34,162 bases of DNA, from the NCBI RefSeq assembly GCF_030151085.1, contig NZ_JASLER010000072.1, forward strand, positions 1 through 34,162. Direction: 5' to 3'. The translations under genes and the position numbers were made by a program. How positions within the stretch are numbered: the stretch's first letter is position 1; each line of letters opens with the position of its first letter. This DNA is from Bacteroides sp. (GTDB lineage: Bacteria > Bacteroidota > Bacteroidia > Bacteroidales > Bacteroidaceae). Below are positions 1 to 8,392 of this stretch, one piece after another. A model generated the notes under the pieces. The model did not search any database. It was given only the letters and a program-made list of their open reading frames with translations, and was not told the origin of the DNA.

Positions 1-1
1 A

Positions 2-481
2 GATTTGGAAATTCTGTATGTCATGGAGAATGATCCTCAAACTTGGGATGTTACTAATTTCAATGTTCCTTATTCCAGATTTGTCCTGAAGCAATATATT
101 GAAAACTCTCAGAGCGATATGTTTGCTGACCGTCAGCTTCGTATGATGATTATACGTCGTGAGGATGATGCGGTTGTAGGAACTATTGATATAACGGACT
201 TTGCTCCTATGCATGCACGTGGAGAGCTCGGCATAGCTATACAGACTGAGTTTCAAGGTAACGGATTTGCAAAAGAAGCTTTAGACCTCATGTGTGAATA
301 CGCTTTCCGTTTTCTTTTTTTGAAACAACTGAACGCACACGTTGCTATGGATAATGTGATGAGTTTGCGACTATTCAAATCCTGCGGTTTTGTAGAGTGC
401 GGATTACTCAAGGAATGGTGGTGTGTAGGTGGAAAATATAAAGACGTCGTATTGCTACAACGTCTTCGGCCAATTAATTAA
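2..481 (+). CDS. GNAT family N-acetyltransferase, 5'-truncated by window edge
   Basis: The frame is already open at the window edge, so the true start and the first residues lie upstream. What remains, about 159 residues, is a Gcn5-related acetyltransferase. The central stretch ELGIAIQTEFQGNGFAKEAL matches the acetyl-CoA-binding motif A (Q/R-x-x-G-x-G/A). It is followed by the C-terminal NVMSLRLFKSCGFVECG segment typical of RimJ/RimL-like members, which acetylate amino groups of proteins or small molecules. The substrate cannot be read from the sequence. The stop overlaps the 3' end of the convergent YqgE gene by 8 bp. Family assignment is firm; function is not. Confidence 0.85.
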   Translation, partial: DLEILYVMENDPQTWDVTNFNVPYSRFVLKQYIENSQSDMFADRQLRMMIIRREDDAVVGTIDITDFAPMHARGELGIAIQTEFQGNGFAKEALDLMCEYAFRFLFLKQLNAHVAMDNVMSLRLFKSCGFVECGLLKEWWCVGGKYKDVVLLQRLRPIN

Positions 482-1067
482 GTGTCGGTATCTGCGGGAA
501 GCGCGACCATATTTCATATTTGCTTCCCAGGTTACCGAGTGCACTTTTCCATAGACTTGAACTGGATTTCTCATCTAGTAAAGAATCAATGTTCATCTTG
601 CCTACTAACCAGGTGTTTTCTTCAATTTCCTGACTTAATTGCTCGTGTTCCCAACCGGAATACCCTAAGAAGAAACGTATTTTACCTTTGACGGGATTTC
701 CCTGCGTCAGATAATCTTTGATAGCATCAAAATCTCCATTCAGATAGAGCCCTTTGGAAATGGGTAGAGAACCCGATATCTGTTCGAATGTATGCAAGTA
801 GAATAGTGTATCTGTGCTTAGCGGCCCACCTTTATATATAGGAATGTTTTCAGAGCAATTGAACTCCTGTAATACATCGTTTAGGAATAACGGTATGGGT
901 TTATTCAGTATGAGCCCCATCGTTCCATCTTCGCTGTGATCTACTAGCAAAACAACTGAACGACCAAATGTCTGGTCACATAAAAAAGGCTCGGAAATTA
1001 ATACTTTTCCGCGCGAAGGAACTACATGATTAGTTTCTATTTTGAATATGTCAGCATTAGTATACAT
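474..1067 (-). CDS. YqgE/AlgH family protein (UPF0301)
   Basis: A 197-residue cytoplasmic protein of the YqgE/AlgH family. Landmarks are GKVLISEPFL near the N-terminus, then FGRSVVLLVDHSEDGTMGLILNKP (given here as two adjoining blocks, FGRSVVLLVDH and SEDGTMGLILNKP), the YKGGPL turn, and FFLGYSGWEHEQL with ENTWLVG. The family is widespread. Its biochemical role is unknown apart from a historical link to alginate regulation in Pseudomonas (AlgH), which does not transfer to Bacteroides. I chose the ATG at 1067. The frame stays open to a TTG at 1082, but family members begin just before NADIFKI. It is convergent with the acetyltransferase on its left and divergent from susC on its right. Confidence 0.88.
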   Translation of the reverse strand: MYTNADIFKIETNHVVPSRGKVLISEPFLCDQTFGRSVVLLVDHSEDGTMGLILNKPIPLFLNDVLQEFNCSENIPIYKGGPLSTDTLFYLHTFEQISGSLPISKGLYLNGDFDAIKDYLTQGNPVKGKIRFFLGYSGWEHEQLSQEIEENTWLVGKMNIDSLLDEKSSSSLWKSALGNLGSKYEIWSRFPQIPTLN

Positions 1068-1152
1068 GCCCCTAATATACAAATAAATCTGTAGAAGGCA
1101 AATAATACCAGGGGTTTTTAGAATAAAAAAGTAGCTTTCTTGGATATTTAAG

Positions 1153-1183
1153 TTTTATAATTCGAAGTTATTGCATAAATTTG
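1153..1183 (+). promoter_or_regulatory. Bacteroidetes-type promoter for the SusC/SusD pair
   Basis: The -7 box TAAATTTG at 1176-1183 matches TANNTTTG exactly. A TTTT at 1153-1156 sits 19 nt upstream, where TTTG is expected. Transcription would start near 1190, leaving a leader of under 20 nt before the ATG at 1207. Confidence 0.7.
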
Positions 1184-1206
1184 CACTTTGAAGGCACATA
1201 GATACG

Positions 1207-4200
1207 ATGAAGCGAATCACTTTTTTTTATATTTTGATAATTTTATTTTGTATTAGTTGGACGAATTCTCAGGCTACTTCTAAAAAAAACATTTTTTATT
1301 CGGAAGTTCCTTTGTCCTCAATCAAAGTAACCGGTTTTGTCACTGACGAATCGGGCGAACCATTAATAGGAGCAACCGTTCAGGAGAAAGGTACGTCTAA
1401 TGGTACTATTACTGATACTGAAGGTCAATTTGAACTTTCTGTAGAAGGTCAGGCGGTGTTGAATGTTTCGTTTATAGGTTATATCCCCCAGGAATTGGCA
1501 GTAAAAGGAAGTACGGTTTTGAAAATCGTATTGAGAGAAAATACAATAATATTGGATAATGTCGTAATCACTGCTTTAGGCATAGAGAAGAAAGCAAATT
1601 CTCTATCTTACGCTACCGATCAGATAAAAAGCGAAGAACTGACCCGGGTAAAAATGCCTAATCTAGTGACTTCATTGGCTGGTAAATCGGCAGGCGTACA
1701 AGTTAGTCAGGTATCATCCGGACTGGGAGCATCTGCTAAAGTTAGTATTCGCGGAATCCGTTCTGTGGCAAGTGATAATCAGCCGTTGTATGTAATTGAT
1801 GGTGTTCCGATGCTGAACTCTACTTCCGAACAAGCTTACTCTGCAATTGGTGGTACGGCTAATGCCGGAAATCGTGATGGAGGAGATGGTATTTCTAATC
1901 TGAATCCGGAGGATATAGAGAGTATCAGTATTTTGAAAGGTGCTCCTGCGGCAGCCCTTTATGGTAGTCAGGCCGCCAATGGTGTGATATTGATTACAAC
2001 AAAGAAAGGTAAAGCGGAAGGGAAACGTAGCATCTCATTCTCCACCAGTCTGATGTTTGATAATGCTTTCTCCTTGCCGAAGATGCAGAACAGGTATGGA
2101 GTAAGTGACGGAGTAGATAGTTGGGGTGAACGTGCCGATCTTCCTGATTACGACAATCTGAAAGACTTCTTTTCGACGGGAGTAACTTCGATAACTTCAC
2201 TTTCCATAAGTCACGGTAACGAGAAGTTACAGAACTATTTCTCGTATGCTAATACCACCGGGCATGGTATCATAGGAAAGAACCGTTTGTCCAAGCACAA
2301 TCTTGCCTTTCGGGAAACTTCTCTCTTTTTTGATTCTCGACTGAAACTCGATGGAAGTGTGAATCTGATGCGTCAGGCTTCTAAGGACAAGCCTACTGTG
2401 GGCGGTTTTTATATGAATCCGTTGGTCGGTCTATATCGTTTTCCACGTGGGGAAGATCTTTCCTATTATAAGGATAACTTTGAAATCTATGACGAAAGCC
2501 GCAATCTGAATGTGCAGAATTGGCATACTTCCTATGAGGACTTTGAGCAGAATCCTTACTGGATTACCAATCGTATCACCACTCGGGACACTCGGGTACA
2601 TGCCATCGTTTCTTTGTCAGCCCGTCTGAAAGTGAATAACTGGATGGACTTGCAGGCTAGAGGGAATGCTGATTATATTAGTGATAAGGTCCGTCAGAAA
2701 TTCTATGCTTCTACTGCTCCGGCATTGGCAGGAGCTAACGGGCGTTACATTGAGATGGACTATCAGGAAACCCAGTACTATGGAGACCTTATGATGATGC
2801 TGAAAAAGCAATGGAACGCATTTTCTGTAGATGGTGCTTTGGGATTCAGTATCAATGATAAAACGGTGAACTCCATCCGTTATGACTCAAAAAACGCTTC
2901 TTTGAAATATGCCAATGTTTTTAATTTGGCGAATATTATTATGAACGGTTCTGCCGCACTCGACCAGAAGATTGATGCTCGCCGCCAGTTACAATCTTTG
3001 TTCGCAACAGTACAAGTAGGGTATAAAGAAGGAATTTATGTAGATCTCACGGCACGTAATGACTGGTCGTCGACATTAGCATATACAGCTCATGAGAAAC
3101 GTGGTTTCTTTTATCCTTCAGTAGGTGCTTCTGTTCTTTTGAATAAGTTGGTGGCGTTGCCTGAATGGATTTCGCTGGCCAAAGTACGTGGTGCTTACAG
3201 CATGGTAGGTAATGATATCCCGATGTTTATTACCAACCCTTCGGCTCACATTACAGCCGGTGGAGAATATATGGCAGGTGATGCCGCTCCATTTAAAGAT
3301 ATGGAACCGGAAATGACACATTCGGTAGAAGCAGGTATCGAAGCACGTTTCCTGAAAGGACGAATCGGGTTGAATGCTACATTCTACAAAACGAATACTC
3401 ATAATCAATTCTTTAAGTTGCCTACACTTTCGGGAGATAAGTATGCCTACCGTTATGTGAATGCAGGCAATATACAAAATGTGGGGTGGGAGGTATCTCT
3501 CGATGCGGTGCCTGTACTGACAACGGCCTTTAAGTGGAAAACGGATCTCAACTTTTCTTCTAATAGAAACAAGATTGTTTCCCTTCACGAAGCGTTGAAG
3601 GAATTTGTATATGGTCCTACAAGTTTTTCTTCAAGTTACGCCATGAAATTGGTAAAAGGCGGTTCTATTGGAGATATCTATGGAAAAGCTTTTGTGAGAG
3701 ATGATGCCGGAAACATAGTGTATGGCACAGAAGGAGATTATAAAGATCTGCCTTTGGTCGAAGGAGATGGTAATACAATCAAAGTGGGAAATGCCAATCC
3801 TAAGTTCATGCTCAGTTGGAGTCACCTCTTGTCTTACAAAAATATTTCACTCTATTTCCTGATAGATTGTCGCTACGGAGGAGAAATACTTTCGCAGACT
3901 CAGGCAGATATGGACATGTATGGCGTTTCTGAGTTTACGGCAAAAGCAAGGGATAGAGGTTATGTAGTGCTCGAAGGTCAACGTATAAATAACGTCAAAG
4001 GTTTCTACAAGAATGTAGTGGGAGGGCGTGCCGGAGTGACAGAGTATTATATGTACGATGCAACCAATATTCGTTTGCGCGAACTTTCTTTGGCTTACCA
4101 GCTTCCCGCTTCATGGGTTGGAAAAACGCATGTACTCAAGAAAGTACAGCTCTCGTTCTCGGGGCGCAACTTGTTTTTCATCCATAAGAAAGCACCGTTT

Positions 4201-4305
4201 GATCCGGATTTAGTACTCTCTACGGGAAATGACAATCAAGGAATTGAAGTTTACGGTATGCCTACGACCCGTAGTTGGGGCTTTTCCTTAAAGTGTGAAT
4301 TTTAA
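1207..4305 (+). CDS. SusC/RagA family TonB-dependent outer-membrane transporter
   Basis: A 1032-residue TonB-linked barrel protein that imports a ligand captured by its SusD partner. A signal peptide occupies about residues 1-24. Next comes a carboxypeptidase-D regulatory-like domain (about 38-112, VTGFVTDESGEPLIGATV). The plug follows at about 115-260, with the SusC hallmarks DNVVITALG, PLYVIDGVPM and AANGVILITTKKGK. The rest is the 22-strand-type barrel, ending in an aromatic beta signal (WGFSLKCEF). The length is normal for the family. The SusD gene starts 16 nt after the stop, so the two are one operon. No glycoside hydrolase, sulfatase, protease, hybrid two-component regulator or ECF sigma/anti-sigma gene is adjacent. 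The substrate therefore cannot be inferred and the pair may be regulated from elsewhere. Confidence 0.95.
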   Translation: MKRITFFYILIILFCISWTNSQATSKKNIFYSEVPLSSIKVTGFVTDESGEPLIGATVQEKGTSNGTITDTEGQFELSVEGQAVLNVSFIGYIPQELAVKGSTVLKIVLRENTIILDNVVITALGIEKKANSLSYATDQIKSEELTRVKMPNLVTSLAGKSAGVQVSQVSSGLGASAKVSIRGIRSVASDNQPLYVIDGVPMLNSTSEQAYSAIGGTANAGNRDGGDGISNLNPEDIESISILKGAPAAALYGSQAANGVILITTKKGKAEGKRSISFSTSLMFDNAFSLPKMQNRYGVSDGVDSWGERADLPDYDNLKDFFSTGVTSITSLSISHGNEKLQNYFSYANTTGHGIIGKNRLSKHNLAFRETSLFFDSRLKLDGSVNLMRQASKDKPTVGGFYMNPLVGLYRFPRGEDLSYYKDNFEIYDESRNLNVQNWHTSYEDFEQNPYWITNRITTRDTRVHAIVSLSARLKVNNWMDLQARGNADYISDKVRQKFYASTAPALAGANGRYIEMDYQETQYYGDLMMMLKKQWNAFSVDGALGFSINDKTVNSIRYDSKNASLKYANVFNLANIIMNGSAALDQKIDARRQLQSLFATVQVGYKEGIYVDLTARNDWSSTLAYTAHEKRGFFYPSVGASVLLNKLVALPEWISLAKVRGAYSMVGNDIPMFITNPSAHITAGGEYMAGDAAPFKDMEPEMTHSVEAGIEARFLKGRIGLNATFYKTNTHNQFFKLPTLSGDKYAYRYVNAGNIQNVGWEVSLDAVPVLTTAFKWKTDLNFSSNRNKIVSLHEALKEFVYGPTSFSSSYAMKLVKGGSIGDIYGKAFVRDDAGNIVYGTEGDYKDLPLVEGDGNTIKVGNANPKFMLSWSHLLSYKNISLYFLIDCRYGGEILSQTQADMDMYGVSEFTAKARDRGYVVLEGQRINNVKGFYKNVVGGRAGVTEYYMYDATNIRLRELSLAYQLPASWVGKTHVLKKVQLSFSGRNLFFIHKKAPFDPDLVLSTGNDNQGIEVYGMPTTRSWGFSLKCEF

Positions 4306-4321
4306 TTGAAGGGTGAATGAT

Positions 4322-5902
4322 ATGAAACATATAATAGGAATGATTGGCTTGATATCCGTACTTCTTTCTTGTACGGGTGGTTTCAGGGATATTAATACAG
4401 ACCAGTCAGGAGTGACCGACAAAGACCTTCAGGCTGATTATAACGAACATGGAATTCGTATCGGCATTATTCAGCAAGGCATCTATTTTAATTATGACTA
4501 TGGTAAAGGTAAGAACTGGCCTTTCCAGATGACCCAAAACCTGAATGCGGACATGTTCAGCGGATATATGCATGATGCCAAACCGCTGAATGGCAGTTCG
4601 AACAACTCTGACTATAACTTGCAGGATGGATGGACCAGCGCAATGTGGACTCATACCTACGAATACATATTTCCGCAAATATATCAATCCGAGAATGCAA
4701 CACGCGAACGTATGCCTGCTTTTTTCGGTATTACCAAGATACTGAAAGCAGAAGTGATGCATCGTGTTTCCGATTACTACGGACCTATTGTATATAGTCG
4801 CTTTGCTGATCCAGAAGGCCGGTATATGCCCGATACCCAGCAAGAAGTTTATAATGCTTTTTTCTGTGAATTGGACACGGCAGTAACAGTTCTATCCAAA
4901 TATATAGACGAACATAATGAAGCATCCGAATTTGCCCGTTTTGATATTTTGCTGGATGGCAAATACTCTTCATGGATAAAGTTTGCCAACTCACTGCGGA
5001 TGCGTCTTGCTATGCGCCTAGCTGTTGTTGAACCTGAGAAAGCGAAGGCTGAATTTCTAAAAGCTCAGAATAATGAATATGGAGTATTTCAGAGTGCTGA
5101 TGAATTGGTGGCTGTTTGCACAACAAGTGGTTATACCAATCCCTTGGGAGAAATCAATTTGGTTTGGAATGAAGCCTACATGAGTGCGCCGATTGAATCT
5201 ATCTTGAATGGTTATGAAGACCCTCGTCGTGAACTTTATTTTGAAACATGTCAAAATGAAGCTTATAAAGGAGAATATCGTGGTATTCGTCAAGGAACCT
5301 GTTTTGCGCATAACTTCTATAATACATTGTCCAAACTGACAGTTACCCAACTATCGGATGCCATCCTTATGACTGCTGCCGAAATTTGGTTTCTTCGTGC
5401 CGAGGCTGCTTTGCGTGGATGGACTGGTGAATCAGTAAAAAACTGCTATGAGCAAGGTATTATCACCTCATTCCGCCAACATGGCATTTTACAGTCTGAG
5501 AACTATTTGGATAGCGACTGCCTTCCTGCTGATTTCATAGATACTTACGATGCTGAAAACAACATTAAAGCCCGTTGTCGCATATCACCTCGTTGGGACG
5601 AGCATGCAGATAGAGAAATAAAACTAGAAAAAATAATCACTCAAAAATGGATATCCATGTTTCCCGAAGGATGTGAAGCTTGGGCGGAACAACGTAGGAC
5701 GGGTTATCCCCGCTTGTTCCCGGTACGTTTCAACCATAGTAAAGAGGGATGCATAGATACTGAAATAATGATTCGGCGCTTGAATTTTCCCGGTGGACTG
5801 AAAACAGAGAATGCAGAGCAATATGCTGCATTGGTAACAGCATTAGGTGGAAAAGATAATGCCGGTACCCGATTGTGGTGGGATACCGGCATGAACTGGT
5901 GA
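4322..5902 (+). CDS. SusD/RagB family surface lipoprotein
   Basis: A 526-residue nutrient-binding lipoprotein that caps the preceding SusC barrel at the cell surface. I start it at the ATG at 4322. A GTG three codons upstream is also in frame, but the ATG places a standard lipoprotein signal at the front, with the lipobox LLSC making Cys17 the acylated residue. The body fits the SusD-like_2 type: an N-terminal region with NADMFSGYMHDAKPL, a TPR-like helical stretch with MRLAMRLAVVEPEKAK, and a C-terminal LRAEAALRGW helix. RagB-type members bind glycans, peptides or other nutrients, and nothing here decides which. It ends 11 bp from the stop of the convergent aminotransferase gene. Confidence 0.93.
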   Translation: MKHIIGMIGLISVLLSCTGGFRDINTDQSGVTDKDLQADYNEHGIRIGIIQQGIYFNYDYGKGKNWPFQMTQNLNADMFSGYMHDAKPLNGSSNNSDYNLQDGWTSAMWTHTYEYIFPQIYQSENATRERMPAFFGITKILKAEVMHRVSDYYGPIVYSRFADPEGRYMPDTQQEVYNAFFCELDTAVTVLSKYIDEHNEASEFARFDILLDGKYSSWIKFANSLRMRLAMRLAVVEPEKAKAEFLKAQNNEYGVFQSADELVAVCTTSGYTNPLGEINLVWNEAYMSAPIESILNGYEDPRRELYFETCQNEAYKGEYRGIRQGTCFAHNFYNTLSKLTVTQLSDAILMTAAEIWFLRAEAALRGWTGESVKNCYEQGIITSFRQHGILQSENYLDSDCLPADFIDTYDAENNIKARCRISPRWDEHADREIKLEKIITQKWISMFPEGCEAWAEQRRTGYPRLFPVRFNHSKEGCIDTEIMIRRLNFPGGLKTENAEQYAALVTALGGKDNAGTRLWWDTGMNW

Positions 5903-5913
5903 TGTGTTGATTT

Positions 5914-7230
5914 CTATTTTATTGGATGATTTTCAGCAAAAATGGCCATTCTTTCTTCCAGTTGGGCATATTGATGATCCTGGATAAAGGAGGTGCAGGC
6001 ACGTAGTCCTTCTTGATGGCTTCCGGTGGTTATCAGCGAAATGGCACTTACACCATAGTACATTAATTCCTTAGCTAATTCTCCACTTGTCATGCCCGGA
6101 TATCCGATGGTAAAGTAGAAACCGTCGGCAATAGCTTCGCCAAGGTCATTGTCATATACCAAATGGAAACCGTAGTGCAAGAAGATATCTTTTAGTCGGC
6201 GGGCACGTTCACCATACACTTTCACCTCGTCGAGGAAATTATATTTTCCATCATTAGCCGCTTTCAGCATAGCGGCAAGAGCGAATTGTGCGGAGTGGCT
6301 TGTACCTGAAGAAAGAGCATACAGCACACGATGAATAAATACAGTACCGAATGTACCACCTCCGTAGCGCTTTCTGAATCCCTCGTATGCACGATGATAC
6401 AGTTTGTTAGATATGCAGCTCACACCAATGCGTTGTCCAGCATAACTGAAGGCTTTGGATCCGGATATTAGCAGTACATAATGGTCGGTGTATTTGGCTA
6501 CCGAAGGTTGGTAAGGTGCCTCAAATGGTTTGCTTAGATTCTGGCGGAAGTCCATGGCAAAATAGGCGAGATCCTCTAGAACGATGACATCGTATTGAGT
6601 GGCAAGTTCACCAATGATACGCAATTCTTCTTCTTTGAGGCAGATCCAACTGGGATTATTAGGATTTGAATAGATAATAGCGGAGATGTTCCCTTTTTTG
6701 AGGTAACTTTCGAGTTTTTCTTGAAGCTTGTCGCCACGGTAATCGTAAACATCGAATGTTTCGAACTTATGTCCCATAACCACTAGTTGCTGCTTCTGTA
6801 CCGGAAATCCGGGATCGATGAAAAGAATAGTATCTTTTTTCTCGTCACATTGACAACAAGTAAGGAATGAGGCAAATGTGCCCTGCATAGAACCTGTGAC
6901 AGGTACACAACCTTCTGGAGCTACATCTACATTTATAAAAGCTTTGATAAAGCGAGATGCTTCGGCTTTTAGTTCGGGTAAACCGTTGATATCGGGATAT
7001 AGGCTGGCAATTCCATTCTGCAATGCTTTGATTTCAGCTTCTACGCCAACAGCAGAAGGTGGAAGACCGGGCACACCCATTTCCATTTTTATAAATTCCA
7101 CGCCTGACTCTGCTTCTGCTTCGGCAGCAATGGCTTTTACTTCGCGAATAGTAGCCTTTGAAAAGTCTGCTATATTGAATTTTTCGATGGTTTCATCGAT
7201 AAGTTTACGCTCGATAGGAGTCTTTTTCAT
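5914..7230 (-). CDS. PLP-dependent aminotransferase, class I/II fold
   Basis: A 438-residue cytoplasmic fold-type I aminotransferase. Visible cofactor residues are the SNPNNPSW motif (about 188-195), LEDLAY with Asp220 for the pyridine nitrogen and Tyr223, and SGSKAFSYAGQRIG with Lys259 as the Schiff-base lysine. The N-terminal GVPGLPPS loop and SLYPDINGLPELK match the usual substrate-loop and YP-x-x-G regions. The amino donor and acceptor are not determinable. The start is the ATG at 7230: a longer frame reaches 7284, but the promoter box at 7256-7263 lies inside that extension. The gene is monocistronic, convergent with susD and back-to-back with tRNA-Asp. Confidence 0.9.
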   Translation of the reverse strand: MKKTPIERKLIDETIEKFNIADFSKATIREVKAIAAEAEAESGVEFIKMEMGVPGLPPSAVGVEAEIKALQNGIASLYPDINGLPELKAEASRFIKAFINVDVAPEGCVPVTGSMQGTFASFLTCCQCDEKKDTILFIDPGFPVQKQQLVVMGHKFETFDVYDYRGDKLQEKLESYLKKGNISAIIYSNPNNPSWICLKEEELRIIGELATQYDVIVLEDLAYFAMDFRQNLSKPFEAPYQPSVAKYTDHYVLLISGSKAFSYAGQRIGVSCISNKLYHRAYEGFRKRYGGGTFGTVFIHRVLYALSSGTSHSAQFALAAMLKAANDGKYNFLDEVKVYGERARRLKDIFLHYGFHLVYDNDLGEAIADGFYFTIGYPGMTSGELAKELMYYGVSAISLITTGSHQEGLRACTSFIQDHQYAQLEERMAIFAENHPIK

Positions 7231-7255
7231 GTCTTTCTTATTTTTATTTGTTTTG

Positions 7256-7263
7256 CAAAGGTA
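7256..7263 (-). promoter_or_regulatory. -7 box of aminotransferase promoter
   Basis: TACCTTTG on the minus strand, with ATTG about 18 nt upstream as the -33 element. It sits 26 nt before the ATG at 7230 and sets the gene start. Confidence 0.65.
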
Positions 7264-7323
7264 ATATAAATCTCTTATAATCAATCCTTGTTAAAAAAAA
7301 GATGATTTTTTTTCTTTTGAGCT

Positions 7324-7354
7324 ATTGCAGATATGAGAAATTTGTCTACCTTTG
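7324..7354 (+). promoter_or_regulatory. Promoter of tRNA-Asp
   Basis: ATTG at 7324-7327, exactly 19 nt, then TACCTTTG at 7347-7354. This is the canonical Bacteroidetes spacing. The tRNA begins 42 nt further on. Confidence 0.75.
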
Positions 7355-7395
7355 CATCCGCAATCGAGAGAGATAGCAAATAAAAATGAAATAAT

Positions 7396-7469
7396 GGTTC
7401 GGTAGTTCAGTTGGTTAGAATACATGCCTGTCACGCATGGGGTCGCGGGTTCGAGTCCCGTCCGGACCG
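7396..7469 (+). tRNA. tRNA-Asp (anticodon GTC)
   Basis: A 74-nt cloverleaf. The acceptor stem GGTTCGG pairs with CCGGACC (one G-T pair), with discriminator G at 7469. The D arm carries AGTTGGTTA. The anticodon stem is CATGC/GCATG around CTGTCAC, which gives GTC. The T loop is TTCGAGT on a GCGGG/CCCGT stem. CCA is not encoded. It has its own promoter and a strong terminator directly downstream. No integrase or duplicated tRNA end is visible, so there is no sign of an integrated element here. Confidence 0.97.
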
Positions 7470-7490
7470 CTTTCAAAAGAAGCGAAAAAC

Positions 7491-7528
7491 AAAAAAGCTC
7501 TGTAATTTAATGATTACAGAGCTTTTTT
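7491..7528 (+). terminator. Rho-independent terminator of tRNA-Asp
   Basis: A 12-bp perfect stem (AAGCTCTGTAAT, 7495-7506, with ATTACAGAGCTT, 7513-7524) around a 6-nt loop. It is followed by a T run and preceded by a matching A run. The A run makes it able to act on the minus strand too, where the oxidoreductase gene ends at 7547. Confidence 0.88.
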
Positions 7529-7546
7529 GTTTCTTGCTTCTATTTT

Positions 7547-8110
7547 TTATATTACTGTTATCAGCTCTGCTAATTTCTTGGCATGTGTCATCACCCTTGC
7601 CTGCATATCCTGTAACTTCTTCTCATCGTGCCGACTTGCGTAAGACAAATCGCCGCTATAGACATAACCGCTCCACCTCATGCCGCAAAGATTGGTAAAT
7701 TGTATCAGTGGAGGCATGAAGGCTTCTATCGGATAATTTTGCAGTCCGCCGTGACGGTACATCTCTTCGGGTGCCCCGGAAGTAAAGGAAGCAATTAGCT
7801 TTTTACCATGTAGTTTATTTCCGATGGAACCGTGCGAAAAGCCATGTACGAATACATCTTCCATCCATTTCTTCATCAACGCGGGCATGCCGTACCAAAA
7901 GAAAGGGAATTGCAACACGATGATGTCAGCTTCAATGAGACGCTTTTGCTCGGTAGGTACATCTATCCGAAAGTCGGGATACAACTGATCGAGCCGTGCA
8001 AAACTGGCCTCGGGTAAAAGTAGTTGCAACTCATCCAAAATAATTTTGTTGGCGAAGGAATCATCCAAGTTGGGGTGTCCTGATGCGATTAATACATTCT
8101 TCATATTCAT
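7547..8110 (-). CDS. NAD(P)H-dependent oxidoreductase, flavodoxin-like fold (NQO1/KefF type)
   Basis: A 187-residue flavoprotein. VLIASGHPNLDDSFANK is the FMN/FAD phosphate-binding loop after the first beta strand. LQFPFFWYGMPALMKKWMED, with the following GFSHG, is the dimer and active-site segment of the quinone-reductase family (Flavodoxin_2). Such enzymes reduce quinones or electrophiles with two electrons. The gene is divergent from an MFS exporter, a pairing often seen in responses to toxic quinones or drugs. The shared 282-bp region holds repeated octamers that could be regulator sites. Starts at 8110 and 8104 are both possible. A -7 box (TAACTTTG, 8130-8137) lies 20 nt upstream. Confidence 0.87.
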   Translation of the reverse strand: MNMKNVLIASGHPNLDDSFANKIILDELQLLLPEASFARLDQLYPDFRIDVPTEQKRLIEADIIVLQFPFFWYGMPALMKKWMEDVFVHGFSHGSIGNKLHGKKLIASFTSGAPEEMYRHGGLQNYPIEAFMPPLIQFTNLCGMRWSGYVYSGDLSYASRHDEKKLQDMQARVMTHAKKLAELITVI

Positions 8111-8168
8111 TCTTTGTTAATTTCTTTGGCAAAGTTACGGCGAGGCAGACAAATACTGACGATACATA

Positions 8169-8330
8169 TTACAGATTAATTGACCATTTTTACAGATTAT
8201 AATCCGCTGCGATATAGGCTTATGGAAAAAGGGGAAATCTTTGCCGGTATAAAAGGAATAAAGGCATAAATGAGATAATTCGAATAGATACTATTAATCT
8301 GTAATTCGGGTTATTATCTCCGTAATCTGT
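8169..8330. promoter_or_regulatory. Divergent control region with four ACAGATTA octamers
   Basis: This stretch lies between the oxidoreductase and exporter genes. ACAGATTA occurs at 8171-8178 and 8192-8199 (21 bp apart). Its reverse complement occurs at 8295-8302 and 8323-8330 (28 bp apart). The first member of each pair extends to a longer shared dyad, TTACAGATTAAT at 8169-8180 and ATTAATCTGTAA at 8293-8304. The last copy lies just upstream of a weak promoter (GACCTTTG, 8357-8364) for the exporter. No regulator gene is adjacent. Confidence 0.5.
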
Positions 8331-8392
8331 CTACAATGAGTTTCCCTGATTCTCCTGACCTTTGCCCTCACAGAATTTAAACTCAAAAAGAA

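Noticed and set aside
3118..3588. Long minus-strand ORF inside susC
   Set aside because: Antisense of a well-conserved SusC barrel; the translation has no recognisable features.
7396..7469. tRNA-Asp as an attachment site of an integrated element
   Set aside because: No integrase and no duplicated tRNA 3' end in the window.
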